45,063 nucleotides of DNA from Photobacterium proteolyticum (lineage in GTDB: Bacteria; Pseudomonadota; Gammaproteobacteria; Enterobacterales; Vibrionaceae). Below, one piece after another: positions 1 through 9,082 of this stretch (positions are counted from its first letter, which is position 1; every line of letters starts with the position of its first letter). Made by a program: the position numbers and the translations under genes. Where the stretch lies: the NCBI RefSeq assembly GCF_001939735.1, contig NZ_MJIL01000088.1:1-45063 (forward strand), in the 5' to 3' direction. A model generated the notes under the pieces. The model was not told where the DNA came from. It made no database searches and saw only the letters and a program-made list of their open reading frames with translations.

Positions 1-80
1 CGGAATCGGTGATCGGTTTAAACCGGAATGAGCGATCGGATAATCCCGGAATCAGGGGTCGCAATACTCCGGAATATGCA
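1..80. mobile_element. End of an IS21-type insertion sequence (partial)
   Basis: The motif CCGGAAT recurs at about 23-nt spacing (positions 23, 46 and 69, with CGGAAT at position 1). Several such copies at a terminus resemble the multiple transposase-binding repeats at IS21-family ends. The likely outer end is the CA near position 80, because immediately beyond it an integrase reading frame on the minus strand resumes. Most of the element lies outside the window, so the family assignment rests on these iterons alone. Confidence 0.5.
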
Positions 81-433
81 ACTACTTTCATGCTTTCAAT
101 GCCATCCATGGGATTAAGCGTTATTAAGCCGTCGCGTTGAGCTCGACTGAACACTGCTCGAAGAATGGTCAGGAACTCATTGATGGTTTTGTTCTTATAG
201 CGTTTATGCAGCTTACCAATGGCATCATGGATGTCACTGTGGTTGATGTCTTGAATCGCGCGTCGACGAAAGAGTTTCTTCAGCTTAGACGCTTTGCTTT
301 TCTCTGCAATGTGAGTAGAAGGAGCACAGATAGATTTACGTTGCTCTTCATATTTTTCAATGAATAGATTAAGGGTGTCCTGATTGTTTAATTTCAACTG
401 TTTTCGCTTAGGCAGCTTACTGCTGCTCTTCAT
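81..433 (-). pseudogene. Tyrosine integrase N-terminal remnant, cut by the IS
   Basis: Reading the minus strand from the ATG at 433 gives about 118 residues beginning MKSSSKLPKRKQLKL. They continue as a helical core-binding-like region that ends LITLNPMDGIESMKV, typical of the stretch just before the catalytic domain of phage-type integrases. The frame then runs into the IS end at about 80. The catalytic domain is therefore missing from the window, and the gene is a fragment unless it resumes beyond the IS. It lies on the same strand as the intact integrase at 871-2160, which suggests successive integrations at the same tRNA-Ser locus. Confidence 0.6.
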
Positions 434-870
434 TTTGCATACAGCTTACAAGCAGAAAAAGCAGAAGTCACACCTGAAAGTACTAATAATATCAGCTAGT
501 TATTATAATTTTTTCAGCATTTCCCTAGTTATCAACCAGTTATTAATTTTGAGCTTTCGATAGTAGCCTACGGGTAATGAAAAGCGATAACTTGCATAAC
601 TTGAAGTAATGTAACCACTTTTTTGTCAATTGAAAAACTACACTTTTTGCCATGAATAAGTGACAGCCTCACACACTTTTTCCTATGAAAAAGTGTGTAT
701 TTATAACTCAAATAAAGATTAAGTGACTGTTATTAAATAGATTTTCATCACTTCTTATTTATAGCAAACTTTTTCGATTAACCAACCAAAATCGACATTA
801 GAAAAAGTAATTCATTTATCTCTGTGAAGGCGAGCAACGCCCCTTGGAGTTACTCGCTTTGTGCGAGCTA
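434..870. other. AT-rich non-coding stretch inside the island edge
   Basis: No convincing gene. The stretch is rich in ACTTTTT and AAAAAGT words and contains one perfect hairpin at 671-698. A small GC-rich hairpin (CTCGC/GCGAG) lies just downstream of the integrase stop and may serve as its terminator. The repeated words could also be recombinase arm-binding sites, but nothing proves this. Confidence 0.5.
671..698. repeat. Perfect 12-bp hairpin
   Basis: ACACACTTTTTC pairs perfectly with GAAAAAGTGTGT around a 4-nt loop. There is no T-tract on either side, so it is not a classical terminator. It may be a binding site or a structured RNA element of the island. Confidence 0.6.
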
Positions 871-2160
871 CTATTTCCAGTGTAAGGGCATATAGTCTAT
901 TTGGTTTACTACCTCGGCTAACGTTTCAATTGGTAGCCGTTTACCATAACGACCATAAGTCATGCTGTGGTTGGCATGCCCAACGATTTGGGCTGTTACG
1001 TGCTCAGGAACATTTTGCTGTTTAAGCTCATCAATAAAGGTATGGCGAAAACCATACGCCGTCGGCCTTTGACCCGCTTTCATGCCTATAGCAGTTTGAT
1101 ACTTGCCAATTTTGCTACAGTAAGACTTTGACCAATCATCAAATTGATTTTGTGGCTTGTAACTGAATAACTGTTTGCGCCCCATAGCTCTAACTTTCTC
1201 GACATAATCAAGAAAGCCTTTGTCTATCAATACATGATGAATTGGAACCTCACGGATACTGTTGGCATTTTTCACATACTTGCCTTCTTCATCGACTGAA
1301 ATCGAAAAGTAATCAATACCATTCTTTTGTCTGATATCTGTAATTTGAAGCTGACAAGCCTCCGCAGGACGCAGTCCCGATAAGGGTAAGATTTTCGAAA
1401 TCCACTGAAACTCTTCATCTTTTTCCACGAAATGGGGTGATTGAAAAAAACGCTTCATGTCGGTTAGTGACCATCTGGCTCTTTGTTCATCAATACGTTT
1501 ATTTGCTTTCTTTTGAATTTTTACGTCTTCGAAGGGATTGATTTGCGTGTAATTCATCAACTTTAAGTATTTAAAGAACTGCGAGCATGCCGCGAGGTAC
1601 TCTTTATTTGTTTTTACGCTTCGCCCAGCTTTCAGAAGTTCATCACGATAAGTCAAAGCGTGTGCTGTAGTGACTTCAGCAGCACCATTAATGGGAGTAC
1701 TTTCAATGAAACATTTAATACGAGCTTCTAGCTGTTGGATGGTTAACGGTCTTACTTCTTGCAACTGTTTAGACTCAACAAAAGATGCCAGAGCATCTTT
1801 TAATGGGACGATAGGGCATCGCTTAGACACTGTGGGCTCAGGTGAGCATTCTGAACTTGTAGGGCGGACTGGTGTCACGATAGTAGATGTAACATCAAGC
1901 CCTTCGATAAACGTGCTTCTGAGAGTATTGATAAGCTCATTGGCCGCTATTTTGAAGTCTGCGGGATGTGTTTGTGGGGTAATGCTCTCGATAAGCTGTT
2001 TGAGCTCAATGGCAACAGTAAGATTACGGAAAGAAGCAAGTTGGCGATTTTTGGTGAGTAAGGAAATTTTCAGATCAAATGGGAAACCAAGATCTCGAAA
2101 TTTTTTTGGTAAGCAGATACGTGTGTAGTAGTTATGATTAGCGGTCTTGAATAGGTACAT
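871..2160 (-). CDS. Tyrosine recombinase / integrase of the tRNA-Ser island
   Basis: Site-specific recombinase expected to integrate the island at the adjacent tRNA-Ser. The N-terminus (MYLFKTANHNYYTRICLP) resembles the DUF6538-type start of many proteobacterial integrases. A core-binding region follows, then a C-terminal catalytic domain with the box I Arg in LSGLRPAEA, a box II region YGFRHTF, a following His in VGHANH, and the nucleophile Tyr in GRYGK. The first position of the usual HxxR motif is Tyr here, which is atypical. I chose the ATG at 2160 because it matches the usual family start. An upstream in-frame GTG at 2193 is possible, but AAGG directly abuts it. The gene lies 3' of tRNA-Ser on the same strand, the classic position for an island integrase. 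It appears intact. Confidence 0.85.
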   Translation of the reverse strand: MYLFKTANHNYYTRICLPKKFRDLGFPFDLKISLLTKNRQLASFRNLTVAIELKQLIESITPQTHPADFKIAANELINTLRSTFIEGLDVTSTIVTPVRPTSSECSPEPTVSKRCPIVPLKDALASFVESKQLQEVRPLTIQQLEARIKCFIESTPINGAAEVTTAHALTYRDELLKAGRSVKTNKEYLAACSQFFKYLKLMNYTQINPFEDVKIQKKANKRIDEQRARWSLTDMKRFFQSPHFVEKDEEFQWISKILPLSGLRPAEACQLQITDIRQKNGIDYFSISVDEEGKYVKNANSIREVPIHHVLIDKGFLDYVEKVRAMGRKQLFSYKPQNQFDDWSKSYCSKIGKYQTAIGMKAGQRPTAYGFRHTFIDELKQQNVPEHVTAQIVGHANHSMTYGRYGKRLPIETLAEVVNQIDYMPLHWK

Positions 2161-2204
2161 TGTCTCAGTCAACCCTGTGGTTTGACTTTGCACCCTTCAG
2201 ATAT

Positions 2205-2237
2205 GAAAAAAGCCGTTGATAATCAACGGCTTTTTTC
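2205..2237 (-). terminator. Rho-independent terminator of tRNA-Ser
   Basis: GCCGTTGAT and ATCAACGGC form a near-perfect stem flanked by A6 and T6 runs, so it can terminate in both directions. It sits immediately downstream of the tRNA-Ser CCA end and upstream of the integrase. Confidence 0.85.
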
Positions 2238-2248
2238 ATTTTTGAAAG

Positions 2249-2339
2249 TGGCGGAGAGATAGGGATTTGAACCCTAGATACGCTACAAACGTATGCCGGT
2301 TTTCAAGACCGGTGCTTTCAACCACTCAGCCATCTCTCC
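2249..2339 (-). tRNA. tRNA-Ser(UGA)
   Basis: The minus strand gives a class II tRNA of 91 nt with a GGAGAGA acceptor paired to TCTCTCC, a D-arm GGCTGAGTGG, anticodon loop CTTGAAA (anticodon TGA), a long variable arm, a T-arm loop TTCAAAT, discriminator G and an encoded CCA. It is the likely attachment site for the island at 1-2240, whose integrase faces its 3' end. Confidence 0.97.
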
Positions 2340-2464
2340 GTAAGTGCGGCGAATGATACGGTAGCTTTTGGGTTGTGTAAACCCTTCAATCAACCAACCG
2401 CACACCTTTTGATCAACCATTCCTTTGCGTGCACAAAACTCACTCTGCCACAGTAAAAAAGACA

Positions 2465-2498
2465 GAAAAAAGCCCTCAGTGAATACCTCACTGAGGGC
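2465..2498 (-). terminator. Terminator of the C69 peptidase gene
   Basis: GCCCTCAGTGA pairs with TCACTGAGGGC around a 5-nt loop. Read on the minus strand the stem is followed by TTTTTTC. It lies 20 nt after the peptidase stop codon. Confidence 0.85.
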
Positions 2499-2519
2499 CT
2501 TGTAATAGCCAGATCTTTA

Positions 2520-3992
2520 TTACAAACTCATGATCTTTTTGAATTCTTCTTCTGAGTATTTCTTCTCGGTACTCTTGGTCAGATCTGTCATCATCTTGTA
2601 GCGAATTTCTGTCGCCATCGTCAAGGTACGCTGCAACTGGCCGTAAGAATAGTCAGACGCCATATTCAGTGCTGCTTGCTTATCTGATTGGTACAAAGAT
2701 TTCAGCGTCATATCCAAACTGCTCACCTGCTGGTACAGCTTCGTTTCTTCCTTGTCCCAGGTAGCTTTGAGCATCGGTAGGTACTTATCTGGTGCCGCAG
2801 AGGCTAACGCTGTCAGGCTACGGAACTGCCAGTAAGCCGACTGATCCGAGTAGGTATCACTTCCTGTCTGATACGGTGTCGGGTAATCCTGCAGGCTGGA
2901 ATACAACGGAACAAGTACCGACTCAGGTAATACCCCAAAACTCTGCCAAATCAAGCCTTGTAGCTCCTTCGGCATGTCTTGGCGTAGCTGGATAATATGC
3001 GATTCCAGCTGGCGCTCGACGCGCATCGGACGCTCGCCATTCGCTTCTAGTTGAGTGCCTTTGTAGGTAGCACCAAGCACATTCGCCACATCCTGAACAG
3101 AGATCTTCTGATCCGGCTTCATAAACAACGGATACTGATCCTGGCGGGTTGGCTGCTCATTTGATGCCGATAGCATATTTTGTCCCAGCCACTCACGGTC
3201 GATGTTATACACATCCCCGGTTACCCCAAAGGCCTTGGCAAAGTTAAAGGATGCCGTGTCAGCCTGTTCAAGCAGTTGATGCTCTTCGACGAACTCGACA
3301 AGACCGGCAGAATGCAGCACATCCTCGCTGGCAAGATCAACACCATGGATACGTAAGCCGTTGGCAATCATCGCGTAGCTGTCATCCGGTACTTTGACCG
3401 CAATCCAGTGGTGCCCTGAGCCAACCTCAACCAGCCATGCCTCGTCAACATCAGCGATATACAGGCTGTTGCCTTCACCGGCACCATACTGTTCGATGTA
3501 TTTTCCTAACAGCTCAACCCCTTCCTTCGCCGTTTTCACCTGCGGCAGGATAAGCGTCGGTATAATGGCTTCGATGATACCTTTTTCAACTAAAGGATCG
3601 GCCGCTTGCGCCTTGTCGTTCACCTCGGCACTTGTCGTTGCTGAAATCGCAACGTTATATTCGTTTATCCCGCGCTCTTCATAAAACTTTCCGTCACCAT
3701 CGACCGTGTTGGCGTCCCAATCAGGAATGGCAGAGTAGCCATAGAATTTCGCAGGCATTGGCACAGTCAGACCATTTCCTAACGTCCAGTCACCGGCTTC
3801 ATTGTCCTGTGCCGGGCGATAAGCTAAATATTTATTCCAGTTGTTGATACCAAAATCTTCGTTACGGGCAATCATGATGCTGCCATCAACAGATGCCCCC
3901 TTGCCCACGATAAGGCCAGTACACGCGCTGGCACTAAAGCTGAGCGCAGATAAAACGGCAGCGGATAACAGAGTCACAGACATTTTTTTCAT
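2520..3992 (-). CDS. Secreted C69-family dipeptidase (PepD/U34-like)
   Basis: N-terminal-nucleophile peptidase expected to cleave dipeptides or small peptides. The start at 3992 (MKKMSVTLLSAAVLS) is preceded by GGAG at good spacing. A further in-frame start 10 codons upstream has no such site. Residues 1-23 form a signal peptide ending SASA. Cys24 follows immediately in CTGLIVGKGAS, which matches the catalytic N-terminal Cys exposed by processing in this family. The conserved IMIARNED segment follows. Total length of about 490 residues suits the family. The signal peptide suggests periplasmic or extracellular action. It is monocistronic, with its own terminator. Confidence 0.88.
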   Translation of the reverse strand: MKKMSVTLLSAAVLSALSFSASACTGLIVGKGASVDGSIMIARNEDFGINNWNKYLAYRPAQDNEAGDWTLGNGLTVPMPAKFYGYSAIPDWDANTVDGDGKFYEERGINEYNVAISATTSAEVNDKAQAADPLVEKGIIEAIIPTLILPQVKTAKEGVELLGKYIEQYGAGEGNSLYIADVDEAWLVEVGSGHHWIAVKVPDDSYAMIANGLRIHGVDLASEDVLHSAGLVEFVEEHQLLEQADTASFNFAKAFGVTGDVYNIDREWLGQNMLSASNEQPTRQDQYPLFMKPDQKISVQDVANVLGATYKGTQLEANGERPMRVERQLESHIIQLRQDMPKELQGLIWQSFGVLPESVLVPLYSSLQDYPTPYQTGSDTYSDQSAYWQFRSLTALASAAPDKYLPMLKATWDKEETKLYQQVSSLDMTLKSLYQSDKQAALNMASDYSYGQLQRTLTMATEIRYKMMTDLTKSTEKKYSEEEFKKIMSL

Positions 3993-4359
3993 CGTACATC
4001 TCCATGTAGGAACGAGTCTCAAGATGAATATATATTCACTTATGGAATGATATTTATCCCTTTTATGCTAATTATGTCAATAAATACCACCAAAGCAGTG
4101 TATATCTCTGGCCTTTTGTTTATTGTTTAGCCGATCACGCTATTAAAAATATAAAGATCGGAATAATAAAAGTGAGAGCAGACGAAACCTCGACACGCAA
4201 CTCTTATGCATTAAGGCCAGTATAAACACGATAGACATAGCGCCCAACCGGAAGAATAAAGGGCATTATCGAAAAAGAAGAGAGTTATAACGGAAGTTCA
4301 TCTGGCGGTTTAAGAGAGTAATAAACCGCCAGTTTACAGTGTAAAGCTTACCTGGTTGC
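3993..4359. other. Intergenic region with one hairpin
   Basis: No gene seen. It holds the promoter region of the C69 peptidase. At 4302-4333 CTGGCGGTTTA pairs with TAAACCGCCAG just downstream of the PhzF fusion gene. That hairpin has no clear T-tract, so it would be a weak or rho-aided terminator. Confidence 0.55.
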
Positions 4360-5712
4360 TCAGGCTGCCAGAGGAAGATACATGATATGCTGAGGCCCTG
4401 CCGGCCCGCCCAGATACAGTGATTCAGAATCCAGAAAACCGCAAGAAAGATAGAGTGCCCGAGCTGGCGTATTGCGTTGATTCACAGTCAGAACTAGATT
4501 TGAAACCGAAGGGTAATGAGCGGCCACATAATCCCCCATCAGCTGGCATGACTGACGCCCAAAGCCTTTCCCCTGATGACGGACATCAATGAAATATGCC
4601 CGCAAGCCCAACTCACCAAATTGGCTAAACTCAGGGTGGTTTGCAAAAGAGTGATCAAGAATAAAGAAGCCGAGGATAGTGCTATCAGCCTCGTTATCGC
4701 CAAGACATATAACATGAAAATCTTCATTTGGCGCCTTGTTCTTAAGCGTATCCGAAATCGGCAAAACAAAGTCAGACTGATGATCGGAAACCGCCAGTTC
4801 ACACAAAAGACGGCGATCATTCTCTTCCATCTTTCTAAGTGTTAGTCCACTGGCAAGGCTTACACGTTGAGTCCCTTTATGCTTGGCATACCCACCCACT
4901 TTAACAGCCTGAATAGTGCCACCTTTTTGCTGGATCGATGCCGATATTAACGAGGTGCGCTTCATCTTGCGACCTTGCTCGAATTCATACTGATACCCCA
5001 GGAACGGACGGTGCTGGGCAAGATAACAGGCCAATGCGCCACTGGCGCTGCCTGTTGCAGATTCTTCGGGGATCCCGAACAGCGGAGCAAAGTTTCGACA
5101 CCGGGCAGTAAAATCAGACCAGGAGCTTAATTCGAAAAGATGAACACCCACCAGCTGTTTATCACGGCAGTAATCTGCCAGCATGTCATTATCAGGGGCA
5201 ATATCATTCAGCGTTCCCGGCATCACAGGAATAATCGCATCAGCCAGCCCGGTGGAAATCACTTCAACCGGCAGCCCGGTGTTGGTGATCACTTCAGCAG
5301 GAACGCCCAATGCTTCAGCAACCTCAAACACATCCAGTTCACCGCCAAATACAGGTAGTTGCTGTTCCATTTCGATATGGCCGTCTTGAGAAACAACAAC
5401 ATCCAATATGCCAGCTTTGGTCCGCTGACTATACTGCCCCGCCTCAATCTTGCCTTGGCCGAACAGTTCCGAAAACGTGGCCAGCGTTGCATGACCGCAA
5501 TAGTCAACTTCCGAGGTCGGAGTAAAAAAGCGCACATGAAAGTCACACTCAGGATCTGGCAAGACAAACGCTGTTTCCGAATAGCCAACCTGCGCCGCTA
5601 TTCGCTGCATCTGTAACTCGGTCAACCCTTCCGTGTCGAATACTACACCCGCCGGATTTCCGCCCTTTCCGTTGAAAGTAAACGAGTCAACAAGATATAC
5701 ATCTCTTTCCAA
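4360..5712 (-). CDS. PhzF-family isomerase fused to a GNAT acetyltransferase
   Basis: Two domains in one 450-residue chain. Residues 1 to about 280 are a PhzF/YddE-type epimerase-like domain: the start (VDSFTFNGKGGNPAGVV), the catalytic Glu in YSETAFV, the DYCGHATLA segment, and EESATGSASGALA. Residues from about 288 to 450 are a GNAT domain with the acetyl-CoA loop RHQGKGFGR and a late NQRNTPARALYLSCGF segment. PhzF proteins usually end near 280-300 residues, so the acetyltransferase is an added module. This hints at sequential isomerisation and N-acetylation of a small metabolite. The substrate is unknown. The gene stands alone. Confidence 0.87.
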   Translation of the reverse strand: MERDVYLVDSFTFNGKGGNPAGVVFDTEGLTELQMQRIAAQVGYSETAFVLPDPECDFHVRFFTPTSEVDYCGHATLATFSELFGQGKIEAGQYSQRTKAGILDVVVSQDGHIEMEQQLPVFGGELDVFEVAEALGVPAEVITNTGLPVEVISTGLADAIIPVMPGTLNDIAPDNDMLADYCRDKQLVGVHLFELSSWSDFTARCRNFAPLFGIPEESATGSASGALACYLAQHRPFLGYQYEFEQGRKMKRTSLISASIQQKGGTIQAVKVGGYAKHKGTQRVSLASGLTLRKMEENDRRLLCELAVSDHQSDFVLPISDTLKNKAPNEDFHVICLGDNEADSTILGFFILDHSFANHPEFSQFGELGLRAYFIDVRHQGKGFGRQSCQLMGDYVAAHYPSVSNLVLTVNQRNTPARALYLSCGFLDSESLYLGGPAGPQHIMYLPLAA

Positions 5713-5752
5713 ATCTTTACCCTCTACCTTACATGGCTGTAGTTTTTCTAGT

Positions 5753-5801
5753 TATACCCAAGCTACCTCTAAGCCCTGCATCGTAAGGGAGCTTGGGTAT
5801 A
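5753..5801. repeat. Short TATACCCAAGC palindromic repeat
   Basis: TATACCCAAGCT at the left end is the inverse of AGCTTGGGTATA at the right, with a 25-nt centre. The same terminal sequence bounds the larger element at 44760-45056, so both belong to one dispersed family of the genome. Confidence 0.75.
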
Positions 5802-6113
5802 TCCACTTATCCTGCCTCAGCTGCAGCAAAAATAAAACCACTTTGGCGTGCTACTTCATCAGGGACTCAATAGCACCCATACCAATTCTTCCACTCAATG
5901 ATCACACAAACTGTTATTGAACTGTCACAATCTCCCCTCAGCATACTGCGCAAACTGATTAATTAATCAGAAATTAATAACTTTCTCGACCAACATCATA
6001 ATACGTTGCTGTTCAAACAACGCTACACTATCTGACTCTCGGATATCCACCAGGGATTTTGTGACAGCAAAACCAGAAAGCAACGTTAAACGCTCCAAAG
6101 TAATATCGTCCGT

Positions 6114-6150
6114 AAAAAAAAGCCCGCCCAGGATAGCCAAGGCGGGCTTT
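6114..6150 (-). terminator. Terminator of dbpA
   Basis: AAAGCCCGCC pairs with GGCGGGCTTT. On the minus strand the stem is followed by a run of T. It lies 31 nt beyond the dbpA stop. Confidence 0.88.
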
Positions 6151-6180
6151 CTACGTGTTGTCTAGCGCTACTTCTTAGCG

Positions 6181-7569
6181 TTAGGCGCGGATCTGGCGTA
6201 CCCGGAATGAACGGCCTTTCATTTTGCCGTTTTCCAGTTTTTTCAATGCGACGCGAGCCACTTCGCGATTCACGGCAACATAGGCACACATATCAAATAC
6301 ATTGATTTTGCCCACTTGGTTACCGGCAATGCCATTGTCACCGGTCAGCGCACCCAGAATATCACCCGGACGGACTTTCTGCTTCTTGCCGCCGCCAATT
6401 TGCAGGGTAACCATTGCCGGACGGTGAGTGGGTTGATCGAGCAGGTGCAGCGGAGGCAACTCCTCACCTTCAATCGTCTTGTCCAGATAATCTTCCAGCA
6501 AGGCAATCTTGTAATGCTCTTTGTCGCTAAAGAACGAGCAGGCAATTCCCTTGCTGCCAGCACGGCCCGTACGGCCAATACGGTGTACGTGCACTTCGGT
6601 ATCACGGGCAACATGGTAGTTGATCACGGCATCCAGCGCGTCGATATCCAGTCCACGGGCTGCCACGTCTGTTGCCACCAGCACGGAGGCACTCTTGTTG
6701 GCAAAACGCACCAGAGTCTGATCGCGCTCGCGCTGCTCAAGATCCCCATGCAGGGCAATAGCACTAAAGCCATAATGTTCCAGGTCATCAGCCACTTCCT
6801 GCGCTTCACGCTTGGTATTACAGAACACTACCGCCGACTCCGGACGGTGCTGAGACAGCAGTAGACGAAGACCTGTCATTCTGTCTTCGTTGCTGTCTAC
6901 CTTATAGAAGTGCTGCTGGATACTGCTGTTATCATGGGTTGATTCCACCTTTGCCATCACCGGCTTATACATAATGCGCTTGGCAATCGACTCGATCTGC
7001 TTTGGATACGTTGCACTGAACAACAATGTTTGACGACGCTCTGGTGCAGCATCGATAATCTCATCGAGGGCATCCTGGAAGCCCATTTCTAGCATGCGGT
7101 CGGCTTCATCAAGGATCAGCATGTTCAGATCATCAAGATTCAGGTTACCTTTACGAACATGCTCTTCCACTCGTCCAGGTGTGCCGACAATAATGTGCGC
7201 GCCGTGCTCCAGCGAACCAATTTGCGGGCCAAACGGCATACCGCCACACAGGGTCAGCACCTTGATATTATGAATCGCACGGGCCAATTTGCGGATCTCT
7301 TTGGCTACCTGATCTGCCAGCTCCCGTGTCGGGCACAGTACCAGTGACTGAACACGAAAGCGTTTTACATTCAAATGGTCAAGCAGTCCCAAGCCAAACG
7401 CTGCCGTTTTGCCCGAGCCAGTTTTTCCCTGCGCAATCACATCCTTACCCGCAAGAATATACGGCAGACTCTGCGCCTGAATTGGCGTCATCGCTTCATA
7501 GCCAAGCGAAGACAGGTTTGAAAGTAATTCTGGTTTCAGATTCAGGGTTGAAAAAGCAGTCTGGCTCAA
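6181..7569 (-). CDS. dbpA: ATP-dependent RNA helicase DbpA
   Basis: DEAD-box helicase activated by 23S rRNA hairpin 92 and involved in 50S subunit maturation. Visible motifs are the Q motif region near MTPIQAQSLP, Walker A GKTGSGKT, PTRELA, DEAD in LILDEADRM, SAT in LFSATYP, and HRIGRTGRAG. The C-terminal DbpA-type RNA-binding domain is present. The start is probably the TTG at 7569. It gives LSQTAFSTLNL, which aligns with the N-terminus of known DbpA, and AGGA lies 7-8 nt upstream. The resulting 462 residues match the family length. The longer frame from a TTG at 7626 adds 19 residues of unrelated sequence. Confidence 0.93.
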   Translation of the reverse strand: MSQTAFSTLNLKPELLSNLSSLGYEAMTPIQAQSLPYILAGKDVIAQGKTGSGKTAAFGLGLLDHLNVKRFRVQSLVLCPTRELADQVAKEIRKLARAIHNIKVLTLCGGMPFGPQIGSLEHGAHIIVGTPGRVEEHVRKGNLNLDDLNMLILDEADRMLEMGFQDALDEIIDAAPERRQTLLFSATYPKQIESIAKRIMYKPVMAKVESTHDNSSIQQHFYKVDSNEDRMTGLRLLLSQHRPESAVVFCNTKREAQEVADDLEHYGFSAIALHGDLEQRERDQTLVRFANKSASVLVATDVAARGLDIDALDAVINYHVARDTEVHVHRIGRTGRAGSKGIACSFFSDKEHYKIALLEDYLDKTIEGEELPPLHLLDQPTHRPAMVTLQIGGGKKQKVRPGDILGALTGDNGIAGNQVGKINVFDMCAYVAVNREVARVALKKLENGKMKGRSFRVRQIRA

Positions 7570-7695
7570 GGGATATATCCTATGTGATGCTGGAACGTCT
7601 GGCAGCAGTAAACCGTTAGCGTACAAGACGCCGTTTTAAGGGCTGCGACACTACCAGCCTTTGGCGGCAAAAGAAACAATTTACTGGGATAAAGA

Positions 7696-7746
7696 AAACA
7701 CCAAGGCAAGAAGACATTGTAATGTCATATCTGAACCTTGGTGTTT
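7696..7746 (-). terminator. Likely terminator of the chitinase gene
   Basis: AAACACCAAGG pairs with CCTTGGTGTTT around a structured loop that has its own small GACATT/AATGTC stem. Read on the minus strand a T-rich stretch follows. It lies downstream of the chitinase stop at 7781. Confidence 0.55.
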
Positions 7747-7780
7747 GGTCATGCTGCTAATACGCGACGTATTGTAGTTG

Positions 7781-9082
7781 TTAGTCGTTAAGAGTCTGGT
7801 ACATCACTTCCGTCATTTCACCATCGACATCACCTGACAATTCCCAGGTAAACATACCGGCCAGCCCTTTTTCCTTGGCCCACTCGGTTTTGGCTTTCAC
7901 CGAACGCTTATCCTCAAACGAGATATAAACCTGCTTCTTCGGATTCCACAGGAATGGCGCTTCAGAGGCTTCATCATAACCGTACTGATAGCCTTGCTCG
8001 GCGGTATAGTTACGTTTCAGATCCCAGTACATAAAGTAGCCCGGCTCCTCGATATCGGTACCGAAGGATGCTCCTTTCTCTGACACCAGGTTGCTGGTCG
8101 GCAGCTTACCGTCAAAGCCTTCCGTTCCTTCCCAACCTCGCCCGTAATACGCTGCGCCCAGCACCAGTTTCTCAGCCGGTACACCAAGCTCAATCATCTG
8201 CTCGATAAAAACATCCGCACCTTGTCCCCACCAGCTACGTTTGGTTGCATGAAGGTTGGTCAGGTGACCAGTTTGCGCCCCCCAGCCACCAAGGAAGTCG
8301 TAGGTCATCGCAAACATGTTATCCATGTAAGGAGCGGCTGATTTCCAGTCGATCTGGGCAGCCTTGTTACCAACACCAATGGCGGACGACAACTCATAAT
8401 AACGATCAGTTTTGGCCGCCAGTTTGTTCAGCTCTATACGCAGCGTTTTGACCAGGTAAGAGAAGGCCTCGCGCTCAGCAGCCTGCTCCTCGGCACTCAG
8501 CTTGGTATCAGGATTCCATGGCGAGGTTGTCAGGCCACCGCCCCCCGGATACTCCCAATCAAGATCTATCCCATCAAAGAAATCATACTTGGCAATCAGC
8601 TCCACCGCTGTTTTGGCAAAGTGATCAATGTGGGCGGTATCTTTCGCCATCGCATGAAAGGCTTCTGACATTGTCCAGCCACCGAACGATGGCAGAATTT
8701 TCAAATCCGGGTACTGCTTTTTCAGTTCAGTGAGCTGAGCAAAATGTCCTTTGTAAGGGACACCGGTACTTACCTCGCCAAAATCAATCTCCAGTGCCGC
8801 TTTCTGATCGACCACAACCGCCGTAAAGGGAGCCTGCCCCTGGCAAGCTCCGGCAACCTGTTTCTGTACTTTTTCACTCGCCCCATCATGCGGACCGCAC
8901 ATACTCAAAAAAGCGTAAATCACATGGGTTAACTTATCCGCAGGGATATCATCCACCGTGTACGGATTAGCCTCGTTATCGTACTGCCAGTCAGCAAAAT
9001 AACCCGCTACCACAGGTTGTTCGGCAGCGGCAGGAACAGCCCAGAGACTACAGGCCAGCAGCCCGCATAGTGTCCTTTTCAT
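7781..9082 (-). CDS. Secreted GH18 chitinase
   Basis: Glycoside hydrolase family 18 endo- or exochitinase. The ATG at 9082 (MKRTLCGLLACSLW) has AAGGAG at good spacing. A GTG two codons upstream is less likely. The signal peptide covers about 20 residues and ends AAA before EQ. The catalytic DxxDxDxE motif is complete (D170, D173, D175, E177 in FDGIDLDWEY), with SFGGW at 132-136 upstream. The C-terminal part (MFTWELSGDVDGEM) closes the barrel. No separate chitin-binding domain is seen in the 433 residues, so it is a single-domain enzyme. Secretion fits marine chitin use. It is monocistronic. Confidence 0.93.
   Translation of the reverse strand: MKRTLCGLLACSLWAVPAAAEQPVVAGYFADWQYDNEANPYTVDDIPADKLTHVIYAFLSMCGPHDGASEKVQKQVAGACQGQAPFTAVVVDQKAALEIDFGEVSTGVPYKGHFAQLTELKKQYPDLKILPSFGGWTMSEAFHAMAKDTAHIDHFAKTAVELIAKYDFFDGIDLDWEYPGGGGLTTSPWNPDTKLSAEEQAAEREAFSYLVKTLRIELNKLAAKTDRYYELSSAIGVGNKAAQIDWKSAAPYMDNMFAMTYDFLGGWGAQTGHLTNLHATKRSWWGQGADVFIEQMIELGVPAEKLVLGAAYYGRGWEGTEGFDGKLPTSNLVSEKGASFGTDIEEPGYFMYWDLKRNYTAEQGYQYGYDEASEAPFLWNPKKQVYISFEDKRSVKAKTEWAKEKGLAGMFTWELSGDVDGEMTEVMYQTLND

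Larger units (their letters stand above)
5713..6180. other. Intergenic region with a palindromic dispersed repeat
   Basis: No gene supported. It carries the palindromic repeat at 5753-5801, AT-rich sequence that probably includes the promoter of the PhzF fusion, and the dbpA terminator at 6114-6150. Confidence 0.6.

Noticed and set aside
1..80. CRISPR array from the regularly spaced CCGGAAT motif
   Set aside because: The repeated unit is only 7 nt and the 23-nt period leaves no room for repeat plus spacer; it fits IS terminal iterons.
6316..6864. 182-codon plus-strand ORF opposite dbpA
   Set aside because: Antisense to the well conserved helicase gene, without features of its own.
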